Shown here: in pieces, positions 1-8,264 of the stretch
Layout: the number at the start of each line of letters is the position of its first letter
Numbering within the stretch: position 1 is the stretch's first letter
Origin: CAZWMK01 sp964635065
GTDB lineage: Bacteria; Pseudomonadota; Alphaproteobacteria; Sphingomonadales; Sphingomonadaceae
Direction of reading: 5' to 3'
Length of the DNA: 40,520 nucleotides
Assembly (NCBI GenBank): GCA_964635065.1
Contig: CAZWMK010000009.1
Span: 1 to 40,520 of the forward strand
Notes under the pieces: model-generated
The model's database searches: none
Seen by the model: only the letters and a program-made list of their open reading frames with translations
Told to the model about the DNA's origin: nothing
Position numbers and translations under genes: made by a program

Positions 1-2
1 GA

Positions 3-5
3 CAT
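3..5 (-). other. Possible start codon of a divergent gene cut by the left edge
   Basis: On the minus strand the window edge reads GGAGTAAGCGCGATG, a Shine-Dalgarno-like GGAG (14-17) eight bases before an ATG at 5-3. This suggests that a gene divergent from ribF begins here and lies outside the window. Only one codon is visible, so no product can be named. Confidence 0.35.
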
Positions 6-131
6 CGCGCTTACTCCACGGTTCGAAACGGCGGGATTTTCGGCCCTAATGCTGGCGATGCAGGGGGGTTGTCAAATATTGTCGCGCATGCGGTGCATGG
101 TCGTCGTCAAGCTGTTGCAAAAGCGCCATGC

Positions 132-161
132 TTGCGCGCAGCAAAGCCTCGCCATTATAGA
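132..161 (+). promoter_or_regulatory. Candidate promoter of ribF
   Basis: TTGCGC at 132-137 and TATAGA at 156-161 are separated by 18 bases and resemble sigma-70 -35 and -10 boxes. The predicted transcript start would lie about 25 bases before the chosen ribF ATG at 192, which also argues against the longer upstream reading of that frame. The match is moderate and inferred by eye. Confidence 0.35.
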
Positions 162-191
162 GCCGTGCATGAAGACTGGGGCACCCATGCC

Positions 192-1145
192 ATGGAACGA
201 CTGACGGGCGGCGCGATTCCGGCGGCTGCCTTGCGCGGCGGCGCGGTCGCCCTTGGCAATTTCGACGGATTCCATCGGGGCCATCAGGTCGTGGTGGGCC
301 GTGCGCTGGCTGCGGCGCGTGCGGCTGGCCGCCCCGCGCTGGTCGCGACGTTCGACCCGCACCCGGCGCGCTTTTTCCGTCCCGATTCGCCACCCTTCGC
401 GCTGACGACCATCGACCAGCGGCTGGACCTGCTTGAGGCATTTGGCGTCGATGCCACCATCGTGATCCCGTTCGACGCAGGGCTTGCGGCGCTGAGCGGG
501 CCGGAGTTCGTGACGCAATGGCTGGTTGAAAAGCTTGGTGTCGCGCATGTCGTGACCGGCTGGGATTTCACCTATGGCAAAGGCCGGTCGGGCAGCGTCG
601 AAGAACTGGCAGCACTGGGGCGCGATCACGGTTTTACCACCGACACGGTCGCGCCCGTTGAAGATGGCGATGCCGCGATCAGTTCAACCCGTGTGCGCGC
701 TGCGCTGACCAACGCCGACCCGCGCGAAGCGGCACGCTTGCTGTCGCGGCCCTATACGATCATGGGCGTGGTCGGCCATGGCGCAAAGCTCGGTCGCACC
801 CTCGATTTTCCGACCGCGAATCTTGAGCTTGGCGCTTATCAACGTCCAGCTTACGGCGTTTATGCCGTGCGCGTGCGCCTTCCCGACGGCTCGTCACGCG
901 ATGGCGTGGCGAACCTTGGCATCCGTCCGATGATCGAGCCGCCCGTCGAACTGCTCGAGACCTACATCTTCGACTTTTCAGGCGACCTCTACGGGCAGGA
1001 AATCGCGGTCGAGCTGATCGACTTCCTGCGTCCCGAATGGAAGCTGGACGGGCTGGAGGCGCTGAAACGCCAGATCGCGTCGGACTGCGATGCGGCGCGC
1101 GCGGCGCTGGCCCGGCCCTCTGCACTCGACAACCCCCGCACATAA
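192..1145 (+). CDS. ribF: Bifunctional riboflavin kinase / FAD synthetase
   Basis: RibF phosphorylates riboflavin to FMN and adenylates FMN to FAD in the cytoplasm. The 317-residue length is typical. The N-terminal FMN adenylyltransferase part shows the nucleotidyl-transferase motif in GNFDGFHRGHQ near residue 22 and the SSTRVR segment that follows it. The C-terminal riboflavin kinase part shows GHGAKLGRTLDFPTANL and GVYAVRV. The frame stays open upstream to 69, but the extra 41 residues have no family resemblance and would cover the candidate promoter, so I chose the ATG at 192. ileS follows 19 bases later in the same direction, and a ribF-ileS-lspA run is a common bacterial arrangement, so co-transcription is likely. 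Confidence 0.95.
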   Translation: MERLTGGAIPAAALRGGAVALGNFDGFHRGHQVVVGRALAAARAAGRPALVATFDPHPARFFRPDSPPFALTTIDQRLDLLEAFGVDATIVIPFDAGLAALSGPEFVTQWLVEKLGVAHVVTGWDFTYGKGRSGSVEELAALGRDHGFTTDTVAPVEDGDAAISSTRVRAALTNADPREAARLLSRPYTIMGVVGHGAKLGRTLDFPTANLELGAYQRPAYGVYAVRVRLPDGSSRDGVANLGIRPMIEPPVELLETYIFDFSGDLYGQEIAVELIDFLRPEWKLDGLEALKRQIASDCDAARAALARPSALDNPRT

Positions 1146-1164
1146 CCGCTAAGGCGCAGGAACG

Positions 1165-3978
1165 ATGACCGACAGCAAGACCGATTACCGGCAGACGGTG
1201 TTCCTGCCCAAGACCGACTTCCCGATGAAGGCGGGCCTCGCCCAGTCCGAGCCGAAGTGGCTTGAACGCTGGAACCGGCTTGGCCTCTACGAGCGCGTGC
1301 GCGCGGCCCGCAGCGATGCGCCGAAGTTCATGCTGCACGATGGTCCGCCCTATGCCAATGGCGACATGCACCTCGGCCATGCGCTGAACCATATCCTGAA
1401 GGACGTGGTCTGCCGCTCGCAGAGCCTTTTGGGCCGCGATGCGCCCTATGTGCCGGGCTGGGATTGCCACGGCCTGCCGATCGAATGGAAGGTCGAGGAA
1501 CAGTATCGCAAGAAGGGCCAGTCGAAGGACGCGGTCGATCCGATTGCCTTCCGCGCCGAATGCCGCGCCTATGCCCAGAAATGGGTGGATACGCAGCGCG
1601 AGCAGCTGAAGCGCCTTGGCGTGCTCGCCCGCTGGGACCAGCCCTATCTCACGATGGACTTCGAGGCCGAGGCGGTCATTGCCACCGAGCTGATGAAGTT
1701 CGCCGAAACCGGCCAGCTGTATCGTGGCGCAAAGCCGGTGATGTGGTCGCCGGTCGAAAAGACGGCGCTGGCCGAAGCCGAAGTCGAATATGAGGACATC
1801 ACCTCGACGCAGGTCGATGTTGCGTTCGAGATTGTCGAGGCGCCGAACGACCCCGACCTTGTCGGTGCGCGCGCCGTCATTTGGACGACAACACCGTGGA
1901 CGCTGCCGGTCAACCGTGCGCTCGCATATGGTGCGGACGTTGACTATGTCCTGCTGTCGGGCGAGGGCCAGCATGTCGTCGTCGCCGAAGCGCTGGTGGG
2001 TGCGTTCAAGGAACGCACGGGTCTGACGCACCTGCAACCCGTGAAGCATTTCAAGGGCGCGCGTCTGGCAGGCGCCATCGCCCGCCATCCGTGGCACACG
2101 CAAGGCGGTTTCTTTGCCGAACCGCGCCCGCTCTTGCCTGGCGATTTCGTGACCACCGATGCCGGTACCGGCCTTGTCCATATGGCGCCCGATCATGGCG
2201 AGGACGATTTCTATCTGTGCAAGGCGCATGGCATCGAGCCGAAGTTCGTCGTCCAGCCCGATGGCAGCTATCTGCCCGACTGGCCGGTGGTGGGCGGCAA
2301 CCATGTCTACAAGGTCAATGCCCCCGAAGGCCCGGTGTGCAGCGCGCTACGCGAGGTCGGTGCGCTGTTGGCAGCGACCGCCAATTACAAGCACAGCTAT
2401 CCGCACAGCTGGCGTTCGAAGGCCAAGCTGATCTTCCGTTGTACGCCGCAGTGGTTCGTCGGCATCGACCGCGCGCTTGATGATGGCACGACGCTGCGCC
2501 AGCGCGCCCTGAAGGCGATTGGCGACACGCGCTGGGTGCCTGAGGTTGGTGAAAACCGCATCCGCGCGATGGTCGAAGGCCGCCCCGACTGGGTGCTGTC
2601 GCGCCAGCGCGCATGGGGTGTGCCGATAACGCTGTTTGTGAAAAAGGGTACCGGCGATTATCTGCGCGATGCGGCGGTCAACGCCCGCATTGCCGATGCC
2701 ATCCGCGCAGGCGGGGCGGACGCATGGTACACCACTGATCCGCAGGTGCTGCTCGGCAGCGACTATGCGGCGGGCGATTACGAACAGGTCGTCGATATCC
2801 TCGACGTCTGGTTCGATTCGGGCTGCACGCACAGCTTCGTGCTGGAATCGGGCCGCTGGCCCGAACTGTCATGGCCGGCGGACCTGTATCTTGAAGGGTC
2901 GGACCAGCATCGCGGCTGGTTCCAGTCGTCGCTTCTGGAAAGCTGCGGCACGCGCGGGCGCGCGCCCTATAATGCGGTGCTGACGCACGGCTTCGCGCTT
3001 GACGCGCAAGGCCGCAAGATGTCGAAGAGCCTCGGTAACACCGTCGATCCGTTGAAGATCATCAACGAAAGCGGCGCGGATATTTTGCGCCTGTGGACGG
3101 TGACGACGAACTTTGTCGAGGACGTGCGTATCGGTAAGGAAATCCTTGCGGGCACGACCGACAGCTATCGCAAGATCCGCAACACCTTCCGTTATCTCCT
3201 CGGTGCGCTCGAAGGCTTCACCGACGCCGAGAAGATCGACGTCGCCGGGATGCCGGAACTGGAACGCTGGGTCCTGCATCGCCTCGCATCGCTTGATGCC
3301 GAATTGCGCCAGTATCTCGCGGACTTCGATTTCACAGCCTATGTCGGTGCGTTGCAGAATTTCTGCGTTGGCGACCTGTCGGCCTTCTATTTCGATATCC
3401 GCAAGGATAGCCTCTACTGCGATGCGCCGTCATCGGCGAAGCGCCGCGCCTGCCGGACGGTGCTGGATATGCTGTTCCATGCGCTGACCCGCTGGTATGC
3501 GCCGGTTCTGGTGTTCACCACCGAAGAGGCATGGCAGCAGCGTTTCGGCAGTGACGACGGGTCGGTTCACCTTGAACTATGGCCCGCGATTGATGCGGCC
3601 TGGCGCGATGATGGCTTGGGCGCGAAATGGGCGCGGCTGCGTGTCATCCGCTCCGTGGTCACGGGTGCGATCGAGCCGCTTCGCCGCGATAAGGTGATTG
3701 GTTCCAGCCTGAAAGCCGATGTTGCGCTGATGCTGGTGAACGATGCCGATGCCGATCTGGTCGCATCGGTGCCGTTCGATGAACTGTGCATCGTCTCGCG
3801 CCTGTCGGTCAGCCGCACCGCGCTGGATGGCGCGCATGTCGAAGCGGGCATCGACGATGTCGCCGCCCGGATCATCGCAACCGACGACCCGGAATGCGCG
3901 CGCTGCTGGCGGCACCTGCCCGATGTAAACGCGGATAGCGGACTGTGCGACCGCTGCGCCGAGGTGGTTTCAGTCTGA
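1165..3978 (+). CDS. ileS: Isoleucyl-tRNA synthetase
   Basis: IleS charges tRNA-Ile with isoleucine in the cytoplasm and edits misactivated valine. The 937-residue class I enzyme carries the HIGH-type motif as HLGH at residues 69-72 inside DGPPYANGDMHLGH, and KMSKS at 618-622. The CP1 editing domain lies between them (TTTPWTLPVNRALAY). The anticodon-binding domain follows, and the end holds a zinc-binding tail with two CxxC pairs (CARC, CDRC) from about residue 911. The zinc tail and length mark the usual bacterial type rather than the mupirocin-resistant type. The TGA overlaps the lspA ATG by one base, which indicates translational coupling. A long antisense frame over this gene is a codon-bias shadow. 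Confidence 0.98.
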   Translation: MTDSKTDYRQTVFLPKTDFPMKAGLAQSEPKWLERWNRLGLYERVRAARSDAPKFMLHDGPPYANGDMHLGHALNHILKDVVCRSQSLLGRDAPYVPGWDCHGLPIEWKVEEQYRKKGQSKDAVDPIAFRAECRAYAQKWVDTQREQLKRLGVLARWDQPYLTMDFEAEAVIATELMKFAETGQLYRGAKPVMWSPVEKTALAEAEVEYEDITSTQVDVAFEIVEAPNDPDLVGARAVIWTTTPWTLPVNRALAYGADVDYVLLSGEGQHVVVAEALVGAFKERTGLTHLQPVKHFKGARLAGAIARHPWHTQGGFFAEPRPLLPGDFVTTDAGTGLVHMAPDHGEDDFYLCKAHGIEPKFVVQPDGSYLPDWPVVGGNHVYKVNAPEGPVCSALREVGALLAATANYKHSYPHSWRSKAKLIFRCTPQWFVGIDRALDDGTTLRQRALKAIGDTRWVPEVGENRIRAMVEGRPDWVLSRQRAWGVPITLFVKKGTGDYLRDAAVNARIADAIRAGGADAWYTTDPQVLLGSDYAAGDYEQVVDILDVWFDSGCTHSFVLESGRWPELSWPADLYLEGSDQHRGWFQSSLLESCGTRGRAPYNAVLTHGFALDAQGRKMSKSLGNTVDPLKIINESGADILRLWTVTTNFVEDVRIGKEILAGTTDSYRKIRNTFRYLLGALEGFTDAEKIDVAGMPELERWVLHRLASLDAELRQYLADFDFTAYVGALQNFCVGDLSAFYFDIRKDSLYCDAPSSAKRRACRTVLDMLFHALTRWYAPVLVFTTEEAWQQRFGSDDGSVHLELWPAIDAAWRDDGLGAKWARLRVIRSVVTGAIEPLRRDKVIGSSLKADVALMLVNDADADLVASVPFDELCIVSRLSVSRTALDGAHVEAGIDDVAARIIATDDPECARCWRHLPDVNADSGLCDRCAEVVSV

Positions 3979-4475
3979 TGCGGTTTTCCCCGTCTGCCGC
4001 CTACAGCCTTGCGTCGGCGATTTTCATCGCCGACCAGCTGGTCAAATTCTGGATCATGGCCATCGTGCGTTTGCAGGAGAGGCTGTCGAGCATTGATGTG
4101 CTGCCGTTCCTGAAACTGACCTGGGTGGAAAACCGCGGCGTGTCGATGGGGCTGTTGACGGCGGACGGCGACATGGGACGCTGGATGCTGGTGGCGATGA
4201 CGGGTCTGATCTCGACAGGGGTTGCCTGGTGGATCCTGCGAGAGAAGCAGGGGCTGGAGCGTTTTGCGCTGGGCCTCGTGCTGGGCGGCGCGCTGGGCAA
4301 CATCGTCGACCGTGTGCGGTTTGGCTATGTGGTCGATTTCGTCCATCTCCACTGGCGGGAATGGAATTTTTATGTCTTCAATGTCGCCGACGCCGCGATT
4401 ACGGTAGGCGTCGCGCTTTTGCTGGTGCGCGCTTTCCTGACGCGCGACCATGGCAAGAGCGAAGTGGAGAATTGA
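3978..4475 (+). CDS. lspA: Lipoprotein signal peptidase (signal peptidase II)
   Basis: LspA is an inner-membrane aspartyl protease that removes the signal peptide of diacylglyceryl-modified prolipoproteins just before the lipobox cysteine. The 165-residue protein has four hydrophobic segments and the family motifs DQLVKFW (19-25), ENRGVSMG (51-58), GGALGNIVDR (103-112), VVDF (118-121) and FNVADAAI (134-141), which hold the catalytic aspartate pair. The ATG at 3978 overlaps the ileS stop by one base (TGATG); the frame extends a further 11 codons upstream, but that part is ileS sequence. Four bases after its stop begins a lipoprotein gene, so the peptidase and one of its probable substrates share an operon. 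Confidence 0.97.
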   Translation: MRFSPSAAYSLASAIFIADQLVKFWIMAIVRLQERLSSIDVLPFLKLTWVENRGVSMGLLTADGDMGRWMLVAMTGLISTGVAWWILREKQGLERFALGLVLGGALGNIVDRVRFGYVVDFVHLHWREWNFYVFNVADAAITVGVALLLVRAFLTRDHGKSEVEN

Positions 4476-4479
4476 GTTT

Positions 4480-4932
4480 ATGATGCTGTCGCCCAAGCTG
4501 TCGTCCATCGCCCTTTCTGGCGGCCTGCTCCTGCTGACAGCCTGCGGTGGCGGCGGGGGGATTTTTGGCCGCGATGCGCCGGATGAATTCGCTGTTTCGC
4601 GCGCAGCACCGCTTGTTGTGCCGCCCGATTTTGCTTTGACGCCGCCCAAGCCCGGCACGCCGCGTCCGCAGGCCGTCGATGCGCAGGGGCAGGCCGTCGA
4701 GGCACTGTTCGGTCCCGGCATGCGCGTGCCCCGTCCTTCGGCCTCGGAAAACACCGTGCTGGACATGGCCGGCAACGCTGCGCGGCCTGAAGCCAGCATT
4801 CGTTCGGTCGCAGGCGACCCCGATACGCAGGTGACGGACAAGGGGCCGCTGGTGAAGTCGATTGTCGATGCGCCGGCCGGCGATGTCGATCCCGGTGTTG
4901 CAACCGTTCATACCGGCACGACCGGTAACTGA
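4480..4932 (+). CDS. DUF3035 (BamF-like) outer-membrane lipoprotein
   Basis: The 150-residue product begins with a hydrophobic signal ending in the lipobox LLLTAC, so it should be lipidated by Lgt and cut by LspA. A glycine-rich spacer follows, then the DUF3035 signature: an acidic PDEFAV segment, AAPLVVPPDF, and LTPPKPGTPRP. In other Alphaproteobacteria this family is annotated as BamF, an accessory subunit of the beta-barrel assembly machine; that role here is by family resemblance only. The ATG at 4480 has a GGAGA box inside the end of lspA; an adjacent ATG at 4483 is an alternative, and a longer reading from 4450 would lie inside lspA. The remainder looks unstructured and rich in Pro, Ala and Asp. 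Confidence 0.85.
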   Translation: MMLSPKLSSIALSGGLLLLTACGGGGGIFGRDAPDEFAVSRAAPLVVPPDFALTPPKPGTPRPQAVDAQGQAVEALFGPGMRVPRPSASENTVLDMAGNAARPEASIRSVAGDPDTQVTDKGPLVKSIVDAPAGDVDPGVATVHTGTTGN

Positions 4933-4964
4933 GTTTCCAAGTTTCTCTGGGGAGGGAAGGTCAA

Positions 4965-4992
4965 GGGGGAGGCAGCAATGCCTCCCCCTTTT
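4965..4992 (+). terminator. Rho-independent terminator of the ribF-ileS-lspA-lipoprotein operon
   Basis: A perfect 10-bp stem (GGGGGAGGCA, 4965-4974; complement at 4979-4988) closes a GCAA tetraloop and is followed by TTTT. It sits between the lipoprotein gene and the convergent HerA-like gene, whose stop is at 4997. The minus-strand side lacks a U-tract, so it should act mainly rightward. Confidence 0.88.
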
Positions 4993-4996
4993 CCGT

Positions 4997-6517
4997 TTAT
5001 TTTCGGAACAGACCGCCCAAAAGCCCGCGTACAAGCTGTCGGCCAAGGCTACCTGCCAGTTGCCGTCCGATCGAGCTTGCCGCCGAACGTGCGGCGGATT
5101 GCACCATCTTTTCGGTCAGGGTCGGCTGTGGGCGTGCGGATGCGCGCGGGGTAGCGGTTTTGGCGGTGGTTGTGCGTTCGACCTGGGCGGCATCGTCGGC
5201 AGCGGCCTGTTCCGCGCGTGCCGCCAGCATCTCGAATGCCGATTCGCGGTCGATGTTGTCTTCATATTTGCCCGCAACCGGCGATGTGGTGCGGATGACC
5301 TTGCGTTCCGCTGCCGTCAGTGGGCCAAGGCGCGTGGCGGGCGGGCGGATCAATGTGCGATCAACAGGGGTTGGCGCGCCATCGGGCTGCAAGAGCGAGA
5401 CCAGCGCTTCGCCCACCTTGAGTTCGGTGATGGCGGTGGCGACATCAAGACCGGGGTTGCTGCGGAAGGTTTCGGCGGCGGCCTTGATCGCCTTCTGGTC
5501 GCGCGGCGTGAAGGCGCGCAGCGCGTGCTGGATGCGGTTGCCGAGCTGGCCTGCGACATCTTCGGGAATGTCGACCGGATTTTGCGTGATGAAATAAACC
5601 CCCACGCCCTTTGATCGGATCAGGCGCACGACTTGTTCGATCTTGTCGAGCAGGGCCTTTGGTGCTTCTTCGAACAACAGATGCGCTTCGTCGAAGAAAA
5701 AGACGAGGACCGGTTTATCCGGGTCGCCGATCTCGGGCAGCGTTTCGAACAGTTCCGAGAGCAGCCACAGAAGGAAGGTCGCGTAAAGCCGGGGGCTGGC
5801 CATCAGCTTGTCGGCCGCAAGGATGTTGACGCGTCCGCGTCCCTGTTCGTCTGTGGCGATGAAGTCGGCAATGTCGAGCGCCGGTTCGCCAAAAAAGAAG
5901 CCGCCGCCCTGACTGTCGAGTTGCAGCAACTGGCGCTGGATGGCGCCGACGCTGGCTTTGGAGACATTGCCATAGCGTTTGGTCAGCGTATCGGCATCTT
6001 CGGCGACATGCACGAGCATCGCCTGCAGATCCTTGAGATCGAGAAGCAGCAGCCCCTGTTCGTCGGCGACACGGAAGGCAATGTTGAGCACACCTTCCTG
6101 CGTGTCGTTCAGGCCCATAAGGCGGGCGAGGAGGAGCGGTCCCATCTCGGATACGGTGGTGCGGATGGGATGGCCCTGTTCGCCAAACAGATCCCAGAAG
6201 ACCGCGGGCGTATCGTCATAGCTGTAATCGGCGAGGCCGATTTCCGCCGCGCGCGCGACCAGCTTTTCATGCATCTTCGCGGTCGGCGATCCGGGCATGG
6301 CAAGGCCCGCGAGATCGCCCTTGACGTCGGCAAGGAAGACCGGGACGCCCGCGCGGCTGAATCCTTCGGCCAGCCCTTGCAGCGTGACGGTCTTGCCGGT
6401 GCCGGTCGCGCCCGCGATCAGGCCATGGCGATTGGCCCGGCCCAGCAGCAAGGCGTGTGCGCCATCCGTGCCCTTGCCGATGAAAATATTGCCATTCCCG
6501 CCGTCGACGTTGCTCAT
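4997..6517 (-). CDS. HerA-like (DUF853) ATPase/helicase
   Basis: The 506-residue cytoplasmic protein belongs to the DUF853 branch of the FtsK-HerA P-loop ATPases. It has a Walker A GATGTGKT near residue 35, a second conserved block VPVFLADVKGDLAGL, a Walker B VLVFFFDEAHLLFEE, and the C-terminal FITQNPVDIPEDV segment that carries the sensor Gln-Asn. The final 100 residues are Ala/Arg/Thr-rich and end in a Gly/Arg-rich basic tail. HerA proteins work with NurA nucleases in archaea, but bacterial DUF853 proteins have no established job and no nuclease gene is adjacent. The ATG at 6517 has an AGGG box nearby. It is the last gene of a leftward block behind the degP-type gene but is separated from it by a hairpin. 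Confidence 0.88.
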   Translation of the reverse strand: MSNVDGGNGNIFIGKGTDGAHALLLGRANRHGLIAGATGTGKTVTLQGLAEGFSRAGVPVFLADVKGDLAGLAMPGSPTAKMHEKLVARAAEIGLADYSYDDTPAVFWDLFGEQGHPIRTTVSEMGPLLLARLMGLNDTQEGVLNIAFRVADEQGLLLLDLKDLQAMLVHVAEDADTLTKRYGNVSKASVGAIQRQLLQLDSQGGGFFFGEPALDIADFIATDEQGRGRVNILAADKLMASPRLYATFLLWLLSELFETLPEIGDPDKPVLVFFFDEAHLLFEEAPKALLDKIEQVVRLIRSKGVGVYFITQNPVDIPEDVAGQLGNRIQHALRAFTPRDQKAIKAAAETFRSNPGLDVATAITELKVGEALVSLLQPDGAPTPVDRTLIRPPATRLGPLTAAERKVIRTTSPVAGKYEDNIDRESAFEMLAARAEQAAADDAAQVERTTTAKTATPRASARPQPTLTEKMVQSAARSAASSIGRQLAGSLGRQLVRGLLGGLFRK

Positions 6518-6537
6518 TGCCTGCCCTCATCATAAAC

Positions 6538-6573
6538 AAAGCCCGCCCCACTCTAGCGAGCGGGACGGGCTTT
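6538..6573 (-). terminator. Terminator-like hairpin after the DegP gene
   Basis: On the minus strand AAAGCCCG pairs with CGGGCTTT, and the inner bases extend the stem to about 16 bp with two G-T pairs around a GCTA loop. The stem ends in a short T run (TTTGTTTA). It lies 24 bases past the protease stop codon and just upstream of the HerA-like start, so it probably separates the two units. Confidence 0.65.
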
Positions 6574-6596
6574 GGAAGCGGTCGAAATGGCTGTAA

Positions 6597-8159
6597 TCAG
6601 CCGCCGCGGCCATTGAGCAGCTTGACGCCGATGTAACGCGGCGGATTGTTGCCGCGCTGGACCAGCATCAGCACCGTATTGCGCCCGGCCTTGCGTGCGC
6701 TGGCGACCGCAGCCGACGCATCGGCCCCGGTGCGTGTCGGCTGCTGGTTGATCGAAACGATCACGTCACCCCGTTGCAGGCCCTGTGCAGCCGCATCGCT
6801 GGCCGGATTGACGCTTGCGATCACAACGCCGTTGACGTTGTTGCCAAGGCGCAGCTGGCGGCGAACGTCCGGGGTCAGTTCAGCCAGCGTGATGCCAAGG
6901 CTGGCGCGGGCGGCCTGCGCCCCGGCTTCGGCATCTTCGCCCTTGTCGTTGCTGGCCGCGCTGCTGTCATTGGCGGCGAGCAGCTGTTCGGACGGGCGTT
7001 CACCGATCTTGGCCATCAGCTTCACGCGCTTGCCATTGCGCAGTACCTCGACCGGGACATTGCTGCCGATCGGTGTATTGGCGACGATATAGGACAGCGT
7101 ATTGTCGAAGGTCACGTCCTGATTGTTGACGCGCAACACGACGTCGCCTTGTTGCAGTCCGGCGCGCGCTGCCGGGCCGTTCGGTTCGACAGATGCAATG
7201 ATTTCGCCGCGATCCTTGGGCAGGCCAAGGCCGGCGGCAATGTCTTCGGACAGCGGTTGGATGCCGATGCCGAGATAGCCGCGCCGCACCTTGCCAACAC
7301 TGCGAAGCTGGTCGACGATCTTGCTCGCATCCTCTGCCGGAATGGCAAAGCCGAGGCCGATGTTGCCCCCGGTCGGCGAATAGATGGCGGTATTGATTCC
7401 GACCACATTGCCGGAGAGGTCGAACAGGGGGCCGCCCGAATTGCCCATGTTGATCGAGGCATCGGTCTGGATATAGCGGTCATACTGGCCCGCGCCGATG
7501 TTGCGGTGCAGCGCCGAGACAATGCCCGCCGTCACCGAACCGCCAAGACCGAACGGGTTGCCAATGGCCACGACCCAGTCGCCGACGCGGATGCGTTCAC
7601 TGTTGCCGAAACGGACAAAGGGCAGGCCTTTGCCGTCGATCTTCAGGAGCGCGATGTCCGACAGGGGATCGCGCCCAACGAGCCGCGCCTGATATTCCTT
7701 GCGGTCGGACAGGATGACCGTGATCTTGTCGACGGGTTGCTGGCCGTCGCGCCCGGTGACGACATGGCTGTTCGTCACGACATAGCCATCGGGCGAGATC
7801 AGGAAGCCCGAACCAAGCGAATTGGCCTCGCGCGTGATCGGCTCGCCGCTATCGCCGCGCTGACCATAGAATTGGCGGAACAATTCTTCAAACGGGGAAC
7901 CAGGCGGAAATTGCGGCATGCCGCCCGTGCGCCCGACCTGCACCTTCTGGCTGGTCGAGATGTTGACCACGGCCGGTTGCAGGCGCGCCGTGAGATCGGC
8001 GAAGCTCATCGGCGCGTTGCGCGGGGCCGTGGCCGGTGCGCTGATCGCCTGATTCTGGGCGGGCTGTGCGTCCTGTGCGCCAGCTGGGCCCTGCAGCGCC
8101 AACGTGACCGCCGAGCCAACGATCAGGCCTGCGCCAGCCAGAGTATAGCCAATTCGCAC
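6597..8159 (-). CDS. degP: Periplasmic serine protease of the DegP/HtrA family
   Basis: DegP-type proteases degrade or refold misfolded proteins in the periplasm. I place the start at the GTG 8159-8157. A longer TTG reading from 8174 would translate the AGGAGG Shine-Dalgarno box (8171-8166) as Arg-Arg, while the GTG sits six bases behind that box and begins a clean signal peptide ending near GPAGAQ. The 520-residue product has a trypsin-like domain with the triad His132 (TNSHVV), Asp168 (SDIALLKI) and Ser241 (GNSGGP), then two PDZ domains (around GYLGIGIQPL and ASLGITLAEL). The gene follows hflK-hflC on the same strand, a common alphaproteobacterial order of membrane and envelope quality-control genes. 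The symbol could equally be degQ or mucD. Confidence 0.93.
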   Translation of the reverse strand: MRIGYTLAGAGLIVGSAVTLALQGPAGAQDAQPAQNQAISAPATAPRNAPMSFADLTARLQPAVVNISTSQKVQVGRTGGMPQFPPGSPFEELFRQFYGQRGDSGEPITREANSLGSGFLISPDGYVVTNSHVVTGRDGQQPVDKITVILSDRKEYQARLVGRDPLSDIALLKIDGKGLPFVRFGNSERIRVGDWVVAIGNPFGLGGSVTAGIVSALHRNIGAGQYDRYIQTDASINMGNSGGPLFDLSGNVVGINTAIYSPTGGNIGLGFAIPAEDASKIVDQLRSVGKVRRGYLGIGIQPLSEDIAAGLGLPKDRGEIIASVEPNGPAARAGLQQGDVVLRVNNQDVTFDNTLSYIVANTPIGSNVPVEVLRNGKRVKLMAKIGERPSEQLLAANDSSAASNDKGEDAEAGAQAARASLGITLAELTPDVRRQLRLGNNVNGVVIASVNPASDAAAQGLQRGDVIVSINQQPTRTGADASAAVASARKAGRNTVLMLVQRGNNPPRYIGVKLLNGRGG

Positions 8160-8211
8160 GTCAAACCTCCTCAATCTCGCCGCGCGAAGGCGGCCGTTGC
8201 GGCGAATCTAC

Positions 8212-8251
8212 GACGCGCATCTGTCGGCAGGATGAACGACAGATGCGCGTC
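8212..8251. other. Perfect 15-bp inverted repeat between hflC and the DegP gene
   Basis: GACGCGCATCTGTCG at 8212-8226 is exactly complementary to 8237-8251 around a 10-base loop. Neither side is followed by a clear U-tract, so it could be a weak or Rho-assisted terminator, an mRNA processing or stabilising hairpin that lowers expression of the downstream protease relative to hflKC, or a protein-binding palindrome. Confidence 0.75.
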
Positions 8252-8264
8252 AGTTTCAGTGACC

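Noticed and set aside
69..191. N-terminal extension of ribF
   Set aside because: Not family-like, covers a candidate promoter, and gives an overlong protein; the ATG at 192 fits known RibF starts.
760..2304. Long open frame on the minus strand over ribF and ileS (514 codons)
   Set aside because: It is antisense to two unmistakable genes, has no ribosome site or recognisable domain, and its openness follows from high GC and codon bias.
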